64,000 bases of DNA from Pseudomonas oryzihabitans (GCF_006384975.1 NZ_CP021645.1:3376001-3440000); one strand, 5' to 3'. Shown: positions 44,551 to 53,567, numbered from the stretch's first letter. Numbers and translations: made by a program. The notes: generated from the letters alone by a model not told the origin.

Positions 44551-45762
44551 CTAGGGGCCGGACACCAGCGGCGTTTCCCTGACCTTCGTCGGCCGTCCGT
44601 GCTGGATGGCGTCGACCTGGCGTAGCGCCTGCTGGACGGCCGCCGCGGTGGGCAACAGGCGGTATTCGAGGGTGAAGTCGCGGCTGCCACCGGCCTCGAT
44701 ACGGGGTACCAGGCCCAGGGCGCGCTGCTGGCTGCGGTTGTAGGAAAAGCTGGTGCCCGGCGCCAGGCCGGTGACGTAGCCCTGTGCCTTGCCATCGGTA
44801 TTCTTCCACAGGGTGAAGACTGGCAATTCGTGCACATTGAACGCCAGGGCCACGCCCTGGTGGGCACTGCGGTCGTGCAGCACCGCCAGGCTGTGTCCTT
44901 GATCGTCGCTCCAGGGATAGAGGTTGTAGAGTGTCTCGCCATAGCCTGGCGTCGGTGCGCGATAGCCCTGCCATTCCGCCAGTTCGCTACGCGCCCGCGC
45001 GTCGAAGGGCGACACCTCGCGCACCGGGGCGGCGAAGCGTGCGCCCTCGCCGAGCAGTGGCGGCCCGAAGTTGCTGAGATAGAGCACCTGATACTCGGCG
45101 GCATGGTCGCTCTGGTTGGTCAGGCGGTCGTGCAGGGTGAAGCTCGTGGCCCCGGCATGGGTGACCAGTTCGGTGTCGATGCGGAAGTCGGCCTGCTTGA
45201 AGGCCTCCTCGTACAAGACGCCCTTGAGGCCGATGCGATGGGGCGGCTGCTCATCGATGGTGAGCACCACCTGGCTCGCCGGCAGGTAGCTGGCACGACC
45301 CTGCAGGGTGAGCGGTTGGCCGCGGTCCATGCCCGGCTGGCCGACCCACTCGAAGCCGGCGCGGGCCACCCATTCGTTGAAGCCTTCCAGCCAGCCCCGA
45401 CCGCCACGGCTCTCCAGATTGACGAAGGTCGGGTTGACCACCTCGCGCACGGGCGAGTCCCAGCCCAGCCGCAGGGTCCCGGCCTGGGCGCGCAGGACAT
45501 TCATGCCACGGGTGGCGACCACGGTGATCTGCAAGGCCCCGGTGTCGATCTCGATCAGCACCGAGCCCTCCTGGCGTCCGCCGCTCAGGCGGTGCATCCC
45601 GACGGTGAAGGCCAGGCCGTCGCGAATACCCAGCCGATCACTGCTGATGCTCCAGTTCTGTACCGGCTTGTCCGGGGCGATGAGGGTGTATTCCCAGGCC
45701 GAAGCCGTGGCGCTGACGAGGAGCAGGAGACAGCCAGACAGCAGACGGGCATGGCGGATCAT
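44551..45762 (-). CDS. Exported DUF4432 aldose-epimerase-like protein
   Basis: A 403-residue protein with a signal peptide (RLLSGCLLLLVSATASA). The mature protein has the galactose mutarotase-like fold: DTGALQITVVATRGMNVLRA, VNPTFVNLESRGG, FTLHDRLTNQSDHAAEYQVLYLSNFG. DUF4432 proteins are mostly cytoplasmic sugar-epimerase relatives, so export to the periplasm is notable. It may mutarotate or bind an aldose outside the cell membrane, which would suit the galactose cluster 4 kb away, but no direct link exists. AAGGGGA precedes ATG 45762. Confidence 0.7.
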   Translation of the reverse strand: MIRHARLLSGCLLLLVSATASAWEYTLIAPDKPVQNWSISSDRLGIRDGLAFTVGMHRLSGGRQEGSVLIEIDTGALQITVVATRGMNVLRAQAGTLRLGWDSPVREVVNPTFVNLESRGGRGWLEGFNEWVARAGFEWVGQPGMDRGQPLTLQGRASYLPASQVVLTIDEQPPHRIGLKGVLYEEAFKQADFRIDTELVTHAGATSFTLHDRLTNQSDHAAEYQVLYLSNFGPPLLGEGARFAAPVREVSPFDARARSELAEWQGYRAPTPGYGETLYNLYPWSDDQGHSLAVLHDRSAHQGVALAFNVHELPVFTLWKNTDGKAQGYVTGLAPGTSFSYNRSQQRALGLVPRIEAGGSRDFTLEYRLLPTAAAVQQALRQVDAIQHGRPTKVRETPLVSGP

Positions 45763-45918
45763 GGAGTCCCCTTGGCGCATCGGTCACCTTGAGTCTAGAC
45801 CACTGCAACCGGGGTTGCAGCCCTTTGCCCAGGTGCCATGAACTCCGGATGACACGTCTTTCGCGTATAGGTTTCTTCAGCGAAATCAAAGGAATGAGTA
45901 AAGGCAACCTTTACCATT

Positions 45919-45932
45919 CAAACGACCGTTTG
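45919..45932. promoter_or_regulatory. Perfect palindrome upstream of the glycine-zipper gene
   Basis: CAAACG-AC-CGTTTG is a perfect 14-bp inverted repeat 62 bp before the start of the glycine-zipper protein gene. It looks like a TetR-type operator, but no TetR gene is nearby. Confidence 0.4.
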
Positions 45933-45994
45933 GTGCTTGCCAGGGCAGACGTTTTTGCCGAGGATCGGCTCGTCTCTACCACGGAGTGGACTCC

Positions 45995-46435
45995 ATGAAA
46001 CCTTCAGCCCTGTTCTTGTTGCTAGCCCTGGCGGGCGTTGCCCCGGCTTATGCGGGCAATACCGAAGCCGGACTCGGTGGCGCCGTGGGCGGCGTGCTCG
46101 GTACGCTGGTCGGCCAACAGGTCGGCGGCAGCACCGGCGCGGCCATCGGTGCCGGCGTGGGTGGTGCAGCAGGTGGTGTACTGGGCGCGGATCGGCGCAA
46201 TCGTACCGAGGCGGCCATTGGCGGCGGCCTGGGCGCGGCGGGTGGCAACGTGATCGGTAACCGCGTGGGCGGCAGCACCGGCGGCCTGGTTGGCGCGGCC
46301 CTGGGCGGTGGCGCCGGTGGTGCCCTGGGTAACAGCCTGGGCGATGACGGTCGCGACGATCGCCGCTATCGGGGCGACCATCCCGGCAAGGGTTGGAAGC
46401 ACGCCAAGCACAGACACAAGCACTGGCACCGCTAA
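45995..46435 (+). CDS. Exported glycine-zipper protein
   Basis: A 146-residue protein with a signal peptide (KPSALFLLLALAGVAPAYA) and a mature region dominated by glycine-zipper repeats (GGAVGGVLGTLVGQQVGG, GGAAGGVLG, GGLVGAALGGGAGG). The C-terminus is short and His-rich (KHAKHRHKHWHR). Glycine zippers of this 17-kDa-antigen type insert into or span membranes. Function is unknown. GGAG precedes the ATG at 45995. A terminator follows. Confidence 0.75.
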   Translation: MKPSALFLLLALAGVAPAYAGNTEAGLGGAVGGVLGTLVGQQVGGSTGAAIGAGVGGAAGGVLGADRRNRTEAAIGGGLGAAGGNVIGNRVGGSTGGLVGAALGGGAGGALGNSLGDDGRDDRRYRGDHPGKGWKHAKHRHKHWHR

Positions 46436-46437
46436 GG

Positions 46438-46469
46438 AAAACGCCCGGCACTGCCGGGCGTTTTCGTTT
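46438..46469 (+). terminator. Terminator after the glycine-zipper gene
   Basis: The stem AAAACGCCCGGCA / TGCCGGGCGTTTT is followed by CGTTT. A nearly identical hairpin ends the galactose cluster at 49235-49262. Confidence 0.85.
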
Positions 46470-46533
46470 CCGGAGCCGGGCCGCCTACGGCGGCGACCTT
46501 GGAGGAGATCAGGAGCCAGCAGGCGCCAATCCC

Positions 46534-47217
46534 TCAAGGCCCCACGGTGGCATAGGGGATAGGCGCCCACCAACTGCCGTAGGGCACGCCGTACTTGTCG
46601 ACATAGGCCTTCACCACCGGCGACAGCGGGCGGTACTTGCCGCCGGACTGCCCTCCATAGGGCCCCTTGGGTTCGATCTCGGCCTGGAGGGTCAGGACTT
46701 CGATGGGGTCCAGGCAGGGGCCTTTTATCCATACCTTGACGACTCCGCCTGGCGCTAAGCCGACGGTGAGAGACTCGCGGTAATCGAACGTGCGACCGCT
46801 CGGGCACTTGGCGGGAAGGCGTTCGACCATCTTCTTTCGCGCCCAGTCAGGAATGGTAAAGAGCGCATGATAGGTCTGCGGTTCGACCATTGATTGCCAA
46901 CGTAGCGAGACGACATAAGGCAGGTCCAGGCCGGTCAAGTAGCGTCCCTTGCCCGACCCGATTCTTTCTGGCCACCCATTCGCACGTATCGCCAGGTTTT
47001 CAGGCTTGCCATAGGACACAACCCCACCCATGGCATTGGGAAATATACGTCCGCTGTTGTCGCCTATATTGACCTGCTCCAGCCAAACCTCCATGTAATT
47101 GGGCGCCAGAAAGCCAAGGTACCAGGCGTCATAGGGCAACTTAGGCTTGGTCGTAGCGCTGGATTGGCAAGCCGCCAGGCCAACAGTCAGGGCGAGCAAC
47201 AGCAGCCAGCGGCTCAT
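46534..47217 (-). CDS. DUF2931 lipoprotein, probable immunity protein
   Basis: A 227-residue lipoprotein with signal LLLLALTVGLAAC (Cys 17) and the DUF2931 pattern (LPYDAWYLGFLAPNYMEVWLEQV, ending YGVPYGSWWAPIPYA). DUF2931 proteins are repeatedly encoded beside T6SS lipase effectors and act as periplasmic immunity proteins. The start overlaps the effector stop by 4 bases (ATGA), so both are made together. A periplasmic lipid-anchored inhibitor fits an effector delivered to the periplasm. Confidence 0.75.
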   Translation of the reverse strand: MSRWLLLLALTVGLAACQSSATTKPKLPYDAWYLGFLAPNYMEVWLEQVNIGDNSGRIFPNAMGGVVSYGKPENLAIRANGWPERIGSGKGRYLTGLDLPYVVSLRWQSMVEPQTYHALFTIPDWARKKMVERLPAKCPSGRTFDYRESLTVGLAPGGVVKVWIKGPCLDPIEVLTLQAEIEPKGPYGGQSGGKYRPLSPVVKAYVDKYGVPYGSWWAPIPYATVGP

Positions 47218-49100
47218 CGGGAATACCCCGCTTGCAGGCGATTGGGATAGACGTTGCGACGACCATCGAGCGTAGGGCCATCGACGAAGACGGCCGCCAC
47301 ATTACCCAGACCGCTGCCAATCCGCGCATTCCAGTGCGCCGAACGATGCACGTAGCGGCTCAGCAGCAGGCGGGCTTCGGCTTGGTCGACCGTTAGTGGC
47401 CCACCCAGGGCACGGGCTTCTAGCTTGGTGGCTATCGGTCGTAGCTCCTCAGGCAGGCGCAATCCCGGGTCCTCGTCATCAATGGCTGTTAAAGGAACAT
47501 CCTGGGTACTGGCCAGACGATGCATCACGCGCAGGTACACTAGGGATAATTCCCCACGCACCTTCCGATCCAAGCGTATCGCGGCGAAGACCTCGGATTC
47601 CGGAAGGTCGCCACGGGTGCGTGGAATTTCGATGCGCCAAGTGTCGATGCTCAGTTTAGTAGTGGCAGGATCGAACCAGGGCTCCTGCTGTAGCTGAGCC
47701 AGATCCAGCTCGGCCTGGCGATAGCTCCAAGCCGCGTGGCTATCGGTGCCGTAGCGCTCGCGCGAGGCGAGCGGCCGGGTCAGCAGCAAGCGCTCCTGCA
47801 TTTCAGGTGGATAGCCGCCGCCCAGGTCGGCATGGACGCCTGGCAGGGTGATTTCCTCATGCTCGGGTGCCACGCTGGTCAGGGCGAAGTTTCGGCGGTA
47901 TTCGTAGCCGGCGGCCAATTGCACCACCTTGCGCGCGCACCCGACTGGTAGATAGAGGTTGAGTCCGGGATTGGAGGCATTAGCTGGGCTGAAATCGCCT
48001 CGCAACGGATCGGCCACTGCCGCCACGGTATCGAATAGGCCGATGAAATTGAGCGTCACCTTGGCGCGCCGCCAGGCAAAGCAAGGTGCTAGCCCTGTAG
48101 CCGCGACGCCACCATCTGCCTTCAATACCTCGTTGGCGAAATGGCGTGCCGCAGCCGCGCCTCGGCTGAAGCCGAAGAGATCGAACTCGACCGCTTCGAC
48201 GATAAGCTCCGGGTTGCTTAAACGAAATTCGTCGTAGCGTTTTGAGAACTCTGCTGGGAACGTCTGAACGCACGCTAGAACGCCACTGGAGCCTAAACCG
48301 GTTCCCATGGACAGGAGGCTATCCGGCTGGCCGGCACGTGTACCGATGCCTTCTATATAGACCGAAATACTGGATCTGACTTCACTTCTATCAAGCTTTC
48401 GGTCCACGTCGCTGTCGTACAGCCGATACAACCGCGCGATATTCGTCTCCGCATTGGCATAGCTGCTGTCGGTGTTCAGCATGAACTTATCGCAGTGCCG
48501 GGCGATGCTCCTGGCCTGGTCTTCACGGAAGCCCTGCTCCTCCGCCCGGCAGGCGGCGCCAGTGGCGGCGTTGAAGAGGTTGTTGCCGGTGCCATCGAAG
48601 AAGACGCCGATACGCAGGGTGATGCGCTGCTGCACAGAGCGCTCGGACTCGTGAGTCGGCTGCTCTTGACTCGACGCAGCACCGACCGGTTGACTGGAAG
48701 AATGGCCCGGCACCGGTCGCTCCCGACTGCGCAGGCCGAGGGGCGCGCCCCGTCCGGGTGTTGGCTGGGTGACGTCTCCCTGGGAAGCGCAGGCGCCGTT
48801 TGCCGCGCCAGCAGTGCTCGCCCCTCCGCCATTCATGCCGATGATGACGGTCCCCGTGCCGCCGATCACCACTCCGCCATGGCTGGTGACGCTACCGAGC
48901 ACTGCCGCCGGCTTGCCGTTGATGAGGACGTTGGGGATGACGGCCGCACTCAATGCCGCGCCACAGGCACAGGCGTGGCCCAGGGTCGCAGCCGGCAGGC
49001 CGTCGAAGAAGACGTTGGACGAGCCCTGGACCAGGGCGGTGGTACCGCATTTGGGGCAGGCGACGGGGTCGCCCAGGCGTGCAGCGGGTTTTCCAGACAT
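47214..49100 (-). CDS. T6SS PAAR-domain phospholipase effector (Tle1-like, DUF2235)
   Basis: A 628-residue fusion. Residues 1 to about 88 are a PAAR domain (ARLGDPVACPKCG, LPAATLGHACACG, INGKPAAVLGSVTSHGG) that caps the VgrG spike. A Pro/Ser-rich linker leads to a DUF2235 alpha/beta-hydrolase starting near TLRIGVFFDGTGNN. The nucleophile elbow is GFSRG (Ser 312); likely partners are Asp 357 in GLFDTVAAV and His 423 in GVHADLGGGY. These match the Tle1 phospholipase family, which degrades phospholipids of rival cells. No other T6SS gene is in the window. The start MSGKPAARLG has GGGAG upstream. Confidence 0.85.
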   Translation of the reverse strand: MSGKPAARLGDPVACPKCGTTALVQGSSNVFFDGLPAATLGHACACGAALSAAVIPNVLINGKPAAVLGSVTSHGGVVIGGTGTVIIGMNGGGASTAGAANGACASQGDVTQPTPGRGAPLGLRSRERPVPGHSSSQPVGAASSQEQPTHESERSVQQRITLRIGVFFDGTGNNLFNAATGAACRAEEQGFREDQARSIARHCDKFMLNTDSSYANAETNIARLYRLYDSDVDRKLDRSEVRSSISVYIEGIGTRAGQPDSLLSMGTGLGSSGVLACVQTFPAEFSKRYDEFRLSNPELIVEAVEFDLFGFSRGAAAARHFANEVLKADGGVAATGLAPCFAWRRAKVTLNFIGLFDTVAAVADPLRGDFSPANASNPGLNLYLPVGCARKVVQLAAGYEYRRNFALTSVAPEHEEITLPGVHADLGGGYPPEMQERLLLTRPLASRERYGTDSHAAWSYRQAELDLAQLQQEPWFDPATTKLSIDTWRIEIPRTRGDLPESEVFAAIRLDRKVRGELSLVYLRVMHRLASTQDVPLTAIDDEDPGLRLPEELRPIATKLEARALGGPLTVDQAEARLLLSRYVHRSAHWNARIGSGLGNVAAVFVDGPTLDGRRNVYPNRLQAGYSR

Positions 49101-49234
49101 GACCGATCTCCCTATCGGCAACTACAGGTCTGGGAAAATGCCGCAGGAAAGGCTCTGGGACAAGGCTTTCAGCTGGGTTTGCGCCTGTCATCACAAAACG
49201 CGGGCAGCGCAGCGGACGCATCGCCACCGCACAT

Positions 49235-49262
49235 GAAAACGCCCGGCAGTGCCGGGCGTTTG
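49235..49262 (-). terminator. Terminator of the galactose/galactonate cluster
   Basis: On the minus strand a 12-bp stem, AAACGCCCGGCA / TGCCGGGCGTTT, is followed by TTTC. It lies 16 bp after the sugar transporter gene and before the convergent-side effector unit. Confidence 0.8.
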
Positions 49263-49277
49263 CCTTTCACTTGAGCC

Positions 49278-50678
49278 TTACTGGCCCAGGTCGCGCAGGC
49301 GCTTGCCCTGCATCAGGTTGCGCTCGATGCGTTCCAGGGTGACGCCCTTGGTTTCCGGCACCAGCCAGAACACCAGGAAGATGAACACCACGTTCAATCC
49401 GGCATAGATCCAGAAGGTGGTGCCCTGGCCCAGGGTGCCCAGCATGGTCAGGAAGGTGGCGCCGACGATCATGTTGGCGATCCAGTTGGTGAAGGTGGAG
49501 CAGCCGATGCCGAAGTCGCGGCCCTTGAGTGGCTGGACTTCCGAGCACAGGGTCCAGATCAGCGGACCGGCCGACATGGCGAAGCCGACGATGAAGATCA
49601 GCAGCATGACCACGGTGAAGGTCTGCTGGCCATGGCTCAGGTTGCCCATGCCGAGCATGGTGCCAACCACGCCCAGGCCCACGGCCATGACCACGAAGCC
49701 GGTGTAGAGGATGGGTTTGCGGCCCCACTTGTCGACCAGGAAGATGGCGATGAAGGTGGCCAGCACGTTGGTCAGGCCGACCGCGGCGGTGAACCACATC
49801 TGGGCGGCGGTATCGTAGCCCATGCCTTCGAAGATGCGCGGCGCGTAGTACATCACCACGTTCATGCCGGTGAATTGCTGCACCACCTGCAAGAGCACGC
49901 CCAGGCCCACCGAGCGGCGGAAATTGGGGTTTTCCTTGAACAGCGACCAGCCCTTCTGCGGCACCTTGAGCTGCTCTTCGATTTCCGCGACTTCCTGCTG
50001 GATGACCTTTTCGTCACCGCGCAGCCGGTGCAGGACCTTGATGGCCTCCTCCTTGCGGCCGGCCATGATCAGCCAGCGCGGACTGTCCGGCAGGGCGAAG
50101 ACGCCGAGCAGGAACAGCACCCCGGGGATGGCGATGATGCCGAGCATCCAACGCCAGGCTTCGTAATAGCTGAAGGCGGTATTGGACAGGAAGGCGAGCA
50201 GGATGCCGGCGGTGATCATCAGTTGGTACAGCGAGATCATCGAACCGCGGATGTTTTCCGGCGCGACCTCGGCCAGGTACAGCGGCGCGGTGAAGGAGGC
50301 GATGCCGATGGCCAGGCCCAGCAGGAAGCGGGCGAAGATCAGCATGGTCGGCGAAGTCGCCAGGCCACACAGCACCGAACCGACCACGAACAGCACGGCA
50401 CCCAGCATCAGGGATTTCTTGCGGCCCAGCTTGGCCGACAGCGAACCCGCGCCCAGGGCACCCAGGGCGGCACCCGCCATCATGCTGGAGACGATCCATT
50501 CGATCACCTGGTCGGAGATCTGGAATTCCTTCTGGATGAACTGGGTGGCGCCGGAGATCACACCGATGTCGAGACCGAACATCAGACCGGCCAGGGCGGC
50601 CATCAGGCAGGCGAAGATGGCCTTGGGTTGAGCCTTCTCGGTGACATGGCCATCGGCCGTCGTAGTGGTACTGCTCAT
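49278..50678 (-). CDS. Sugar:proton symporter (GalP/AraE-like)
   Basis: A 466-residue MFS sugar porter with 12 helices. It has motif A (AKLGRKKSLM), the sugar-porter signature RFLLGLAIGIASFTAPLYLAEVAP, the Gln-rich helix 7 motif VLLQVVQQFTGMNVVMYYAP and the C-terminal PETKGVTLERIE. Galactose is the likely substrate because it ends the dgo cluster, but glucose, arabinose and xylose porters look alike. A gap of 102 bp separates it from the lactonase gene upstream. Confidence 0.85.
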   Translation of the reverse strand: MSSTTTTADGHVTEKAQPKAIFACLMAALAGLMFGLDIGVISGATQFIQKEFQISDQVIEWIVSSMMAGAALGALGAGSLSAKLGRKKSLMLGAVLFVVGSVLCGLATSPTMLIFARFLLGLAIGIASFTAPLYLAEVAPENIRGSMISLYQLMITAGILLAFLSNTAFSYYEAWRWMLGIIAIPGVLFLLGVFALPDSPRWLIMAGRKEEAIKVLHRLRGDEKVIQQEVAEIEEQLKVPQKGWSLFKENPNFRRSVGLGVLLQVVQQFTGMNVVMYYAPRIFEGMGYDTAAQMWFTAAVGLTNVLATFIAIFLVDKWGRKPILYTGFVVMAVGLGVVGTMLGMGNLSHGQQTFTVVMLLIFIVGFAMSAGPLIWTLCSEVQPLKGRDFGIGCSTFTNWIANMIVGATFLTMLGTLGQGTTFWIYAGLNVVFIFLVFWLVPETKGVTLERIERNLMQGKRLRDLGQ

Positions 50679-50780
50679 GGGGCACTCCTCTCTCGCCTCG
50701 TGGGCGATCTTGTTGTCGCGGTGGTTCCGTTTCCGTTTGTTACAGACCTAGCTAACGATTCTTGGTTCGCGGCAGGCCGC

Positions 50781-51833
50781 TTACCAGAGCCGTGCCGGCT
50801 GGGCATTCACATAGGTGGCATAGAGCGAGCCTCCGCCGGTGATGAACAGGCGGTTGCGCTTGAGCCCGCCGAATTCGACGTTGGAGACGGTTTCCGGGAG
50901 GTGCAGAGTGGCCAGCGGCTGGCCGTTCGGATTGAATACCCGCACGCTGTTCTGCTCGGCATTACCGGCCCAGCTGCACCAGAGATTGCCGTCGCTGTCG
51001 ACGCGAAAACCATCGATCACGCCCTGGTCCTTGGCGTCGATCAGCACCTCGCCGCCGCCCAGGGTGCCGTCGTCCTTCACGCTGAACGCCCGGACGTGAT
51101 TGGGCTTGCCGGGATTGCCGCCACCGGCGGTGTCGCTGATGTAGAGGCGCTTGCCGTCGGGGGCGAAGGCCAGGCCATTGGGACGGCCGAAGTCGCCCAC
51201 CGCCACCGTGGCACTGCCCTGGGGATCGATGCGATAGACGTTGGTGGGCAGCTCGAACTCGGCCTGGTGGCCTTCGTAGGCACCGAGGATGCCGTAGCCC
51301 GGATCGGTGAACCAGATGGCGCCATCGGCGGAGACCACCACGTCGTTGGGCGCGTTCAGCGGCTTGCCATCGAAGCGGTCGAGCAGCACGGTGACACTGC
51401 CGTCGTGCTCGCGGCGGGTGACGCGGCGGGTGTCATGCTCGCAACTGAGCAGCCGGCCCTCGCGGTCGCGGGTATGGCCGTTGGCGTTGTGCGACTGGTC
51501 GTCGTAGACGCTGACGTGGCCATCGTCGGCGCTCCAGCGCATCACCCGGGCATTGGGGATGTCGCTGAACAGCAGGCAGCGCCAGTCGGCCATCCACACC
51601 GGGCCTTCGGTCCACAGACCGCCCGACCAGAGTCGTTCGACGAAGGCATTGCCCAGGCGCCCCTTGAAGGCCGCATCGTGGATCTCCCAGGCGGGATCGG
51701 GCATGACGATGGGCGGCTTGCCCTCCCAGTTACGGGTGAGACCGAACTTGTCTTCGGCCAGGGCGCGGCTGGCGACCAGGCCGGCCGAGGCGGCCAGGGA
51801 AACACCGAGGAAGGTGCGACGGGCGAGAGGCAT
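50781..51833 (-). CDS. Exported SMP-30/gluconolactonase-type lactonase
   Basis: A 350-residue six-bladed propeller enzyme. The N-terminus has a twin-arginine signal (RRTFLGVSL...ASRALA). Propeller motifs include TEGPVWMADWRCLLFSDIPN, APNDVVVSADGAIWFTDPGYG and PNGLAFAPDGKRLYISDT, which contain the calcium-binding Glu/Asn/Asp positions of the family. Context suggests hydrolysis of galactono-lactone in the periplasm, producing galactonate for the next transporter. It lies between two transporter genes of the cluster. Confidence 0.82.
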   Translation of the reverse strand: MPLARRTFLGVSLAASAGLVASRALAEDKFGLTRNWEGKPPIVMPDPAWEIHDAAFKGRLGNAFVERLWSGGLWTEGPVWMADWRCLLFSDIPNARVMRWSADDGHVSVYDDQSHNANGHTRDREGRLLSCEHDTRRVTRREHDGSVTVLLDRFDGKPLNAPNDVVVSADGAIWFTDPGYGILGAYEGHQAEFELPTNVYRIDPQGSATVAVGDFGRPNGLAFAPDGKRLYISDTAGGGNPGKPNHVRAFSVKDDGTLGGGEVLIDAKDQGVIDGFRVDSDGNLWCSWAGNAEQNSVRVFNPNGQPLATLHLPETVSNVEFGGLKRNRLFITGGGSLYATYVNAQPARLW

Positions 51834-51914
51834 GGAGAGACTCCTTTGTTGTCGTTATGAGCACGGCAAGGCCGGTGGCAGAGCGCCGCAGACAGGCGCT
51901 CCTTTTAGTCGCCC

Positions 51915-53240
51915 TTATTCGGGCAGACGTTCCACCTTGCCCACTACCAGGCCGTAGCAAAGGGCACCGACCAGGGCGGTCACGCCGATGAAGGCGATGG
52001 CCGGGGCGAAGCTGCCGTCCTTGACCAGGAAGCCGATGACGATGGGCACGCAGATGGCCGACAGGTTGCCGATGAAGTTGAACATCCCGCCGGTAAGACC
52101 GATCAGCCGCTCCGGGGCCATGGCCGAGACCAGCGACCAGGTGATGGACGCCAGGCCGTTGCCGAAGAAGGCCAAGGCCAGGCAGGCGATGATCAGCGCC
52201 GGGGAGTCGACGAAGTTGGCGCCGACGATGCTGGTGGAGATCAAGAGGCCACCGATGATCGGCAGCTTGCGCGCCAGGCCCACGGAGGCGCCGCGGCGGA
52301 TCAGCCAGTCCGACAGCAGGCCCGAGAAGATCACCCCGAGGAAGGCGGCGAGGAACGGCAGCGAGGCGAGGAAGCCGGCCTTGATGAAATCCATGCCGCG
52401 ATACTTCACCAGGTAGGTGGGGAACCAGGTGAGGAAGAACCAGAGGGTGGAGTTGAGGCAGAACTGGCCGAGGTAGATGCCCCACAGCTTGCGCTTGTTG
52501 AGCACGCTCCAGAGGTCACGCCACTGGAAGGCGGCGCGGCGGCGATTCTTCTGCTCCAGGTCGACCAGACCGCCGCCCTGCTGGATCAGCTCGACCTCGG
52601 CGGCATTGGCGCCGCGAAAGTCCTTGGGCTCGCGATAGACGAGGAACCAGATGGCCGCCCAGAGGATGCCGACACCGCCGGTGACGACGAAGACCATGTG
52701 CCAGCCGAAGGCCTGCTGCAGATAGATCAGCACCGGGGTGAGAAAGGCCAGGCCGACGAACTGGCCGGAGGTGTAGAAGCCAATGGCGGTGGCCCGCTCG
52801 CGCTCGGGGAACCAAGTGGTGACCACCCGGTTGTTGATCGGATAGGCCGGGGCTTCCAGGGCGCCCACGGCGAGACGCAGGACGATCAGGCCGATGAAGC
52901 TGCCGACGAAGCCGAGGCCGATGGTGGCCAGCGACCAGAGGGCGATGGCCACGGGATAGAGGATGCGCGGGGCGACCTTGTCCACCAGCCAGCCGCCGGG
53001 AATCTGCATGGCGGCGTAGGTCCAGCCGAAGGCCGAGAGGATCAGGCCCATGTGCACCGGCTCGATGCCCAGGTCCTGGGCCAGGTGCGGAGCGGCGATG
53101 GAGAGGTTGCTGCGGTCGAGATAGTTGATCACCACGGTGACGAACAGCAGCACCATGATGAAGAAGCGCGCCCGGCTGGGCTTGGCCAGGGTCGGCGCGG
53201 CCGTGGCCGCTGCGGCGGCGGCCTGGGTGGGGATAGGCAT
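51915..53240 (-). CDS. dgoT: D-galactonate/hexonate MFS transporter
   Basis: A 441-residue anion:cation symporter family MFS protein with 12 helices. It has the family motifs INYLDRSNLSIAAPHLAQDLGI, GWTYAAMQIPGGWLVDKVAPR and VVTTWFPERERATAIGFYTSGQF. Members carry D-galactonate, glucarate or other sugar acids. DgoT is the best reading because dgoD, dgoA and dgoK lie upstream in the same orientation. A pair of 108-bp repeats occupies the gap to dgoD. Confidence 0.85.
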   Translation of the reverse strand: MPIPTQAAAAAATAAPTLAKPSRARFFIMVLLFVTVVINYLDRSNLSIAAPHLAQDLGIEPVHMGLILSAFGWTYAAMQIPGGWLVDKVAPRILYPVAIALWSLATIGLGFVGSFIGLIVLRLAVGALEAPAYPINNRVVTTWFPERERATAIGFYTSGQFVGLAFLTPVLIYLQQAFGWHMVFVVTGGVGILWAAIWFLVYREPKDFRGANAAEVELIQQGGGLVDLEQKNRRRAAFQWRDLWSVLNKRKLWGIYLGQFCLNSTLWFFLTWFPTYLVKYRGMDFIKAGFLASLPFLAAFLGVIFSGLLSDWLIRRGASVGLARKLPIIGGLLISTSIVGANFVDSPALIIACLALAFFGNGLASITWSLVSAMAPERLIGLTGGMFNFIGNLSAICVPIVIGFLVKDGSFAPAIAFIGVTALVGALCYGLVVGKVERLPE

Positions 53241-53308
53241 GGCTCGGGTCCTGTAGTTGGCGTTGTGGCGAGCGTTGTGGGTATCTGAGGGTCAGGGTGT
53301 GGCGGCGG

Positions 53309-53416
53309 CCCTCTCCCTAGCCCTCTCCCAGAGGGAGAGGGGATGGTCGGTGCAGTAGTCGAGTCCGTACTCCTGCTCTTGCCTCCTCTCCCCCTGGGAG
53401 AGGGTTGGGGTGAGGG
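53309..53416. repeat. 108-bp CCCTCTCC repeat, copy A
   Basis: The unit begins CCCTCTCCCTAGCCCTCTCCC and ends GAGAGGGTTGGGGTGAGGG, so its ends are inverted repeats that each fold. It aligns without gaps to 53454-53561. Elements of this kind are frequent in intergenic DNA of Pseudomonas and related bacteria. Confidence 0.9.
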
Positions 53417-53453
53417 GCCAGCGGTGCATGACAGTTATCGATGGCGCTGCTTT

Positions 53454-53561
53454 CCCTCTCCCTAGCCCTCTCCCAAAGGGAGAGGGGATGGTCGGTGCGG
53501 TAGCCGAGTCCGTGCTCCTGCTCTTGCCCCCTCTCCCTCTGGGAGAGGGTTGGGGTGAGGG
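53454..53561. repeat. 108-bp CCCTCTCC repeat, copy B
   Basis: Same orientation and length as copy A, with a small number of substitutions, and separated from it by 37 bp of unrelated sequence. It ends 6 bp from the dgoD stop codon and would form large hairpins in the dgoD-dgoT transcript. Confidence 0.9.
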
Positions 53562-53567
53562 CGCTCC

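Noticed and set aside
53309..53561. The two 108-bp repeats considered as a CRISPR or a phage attachment site
   Set aside because: The units are too long and GC-rich for CRISPR, only two copies exist with no cas genes, and no integrase lies nearby.
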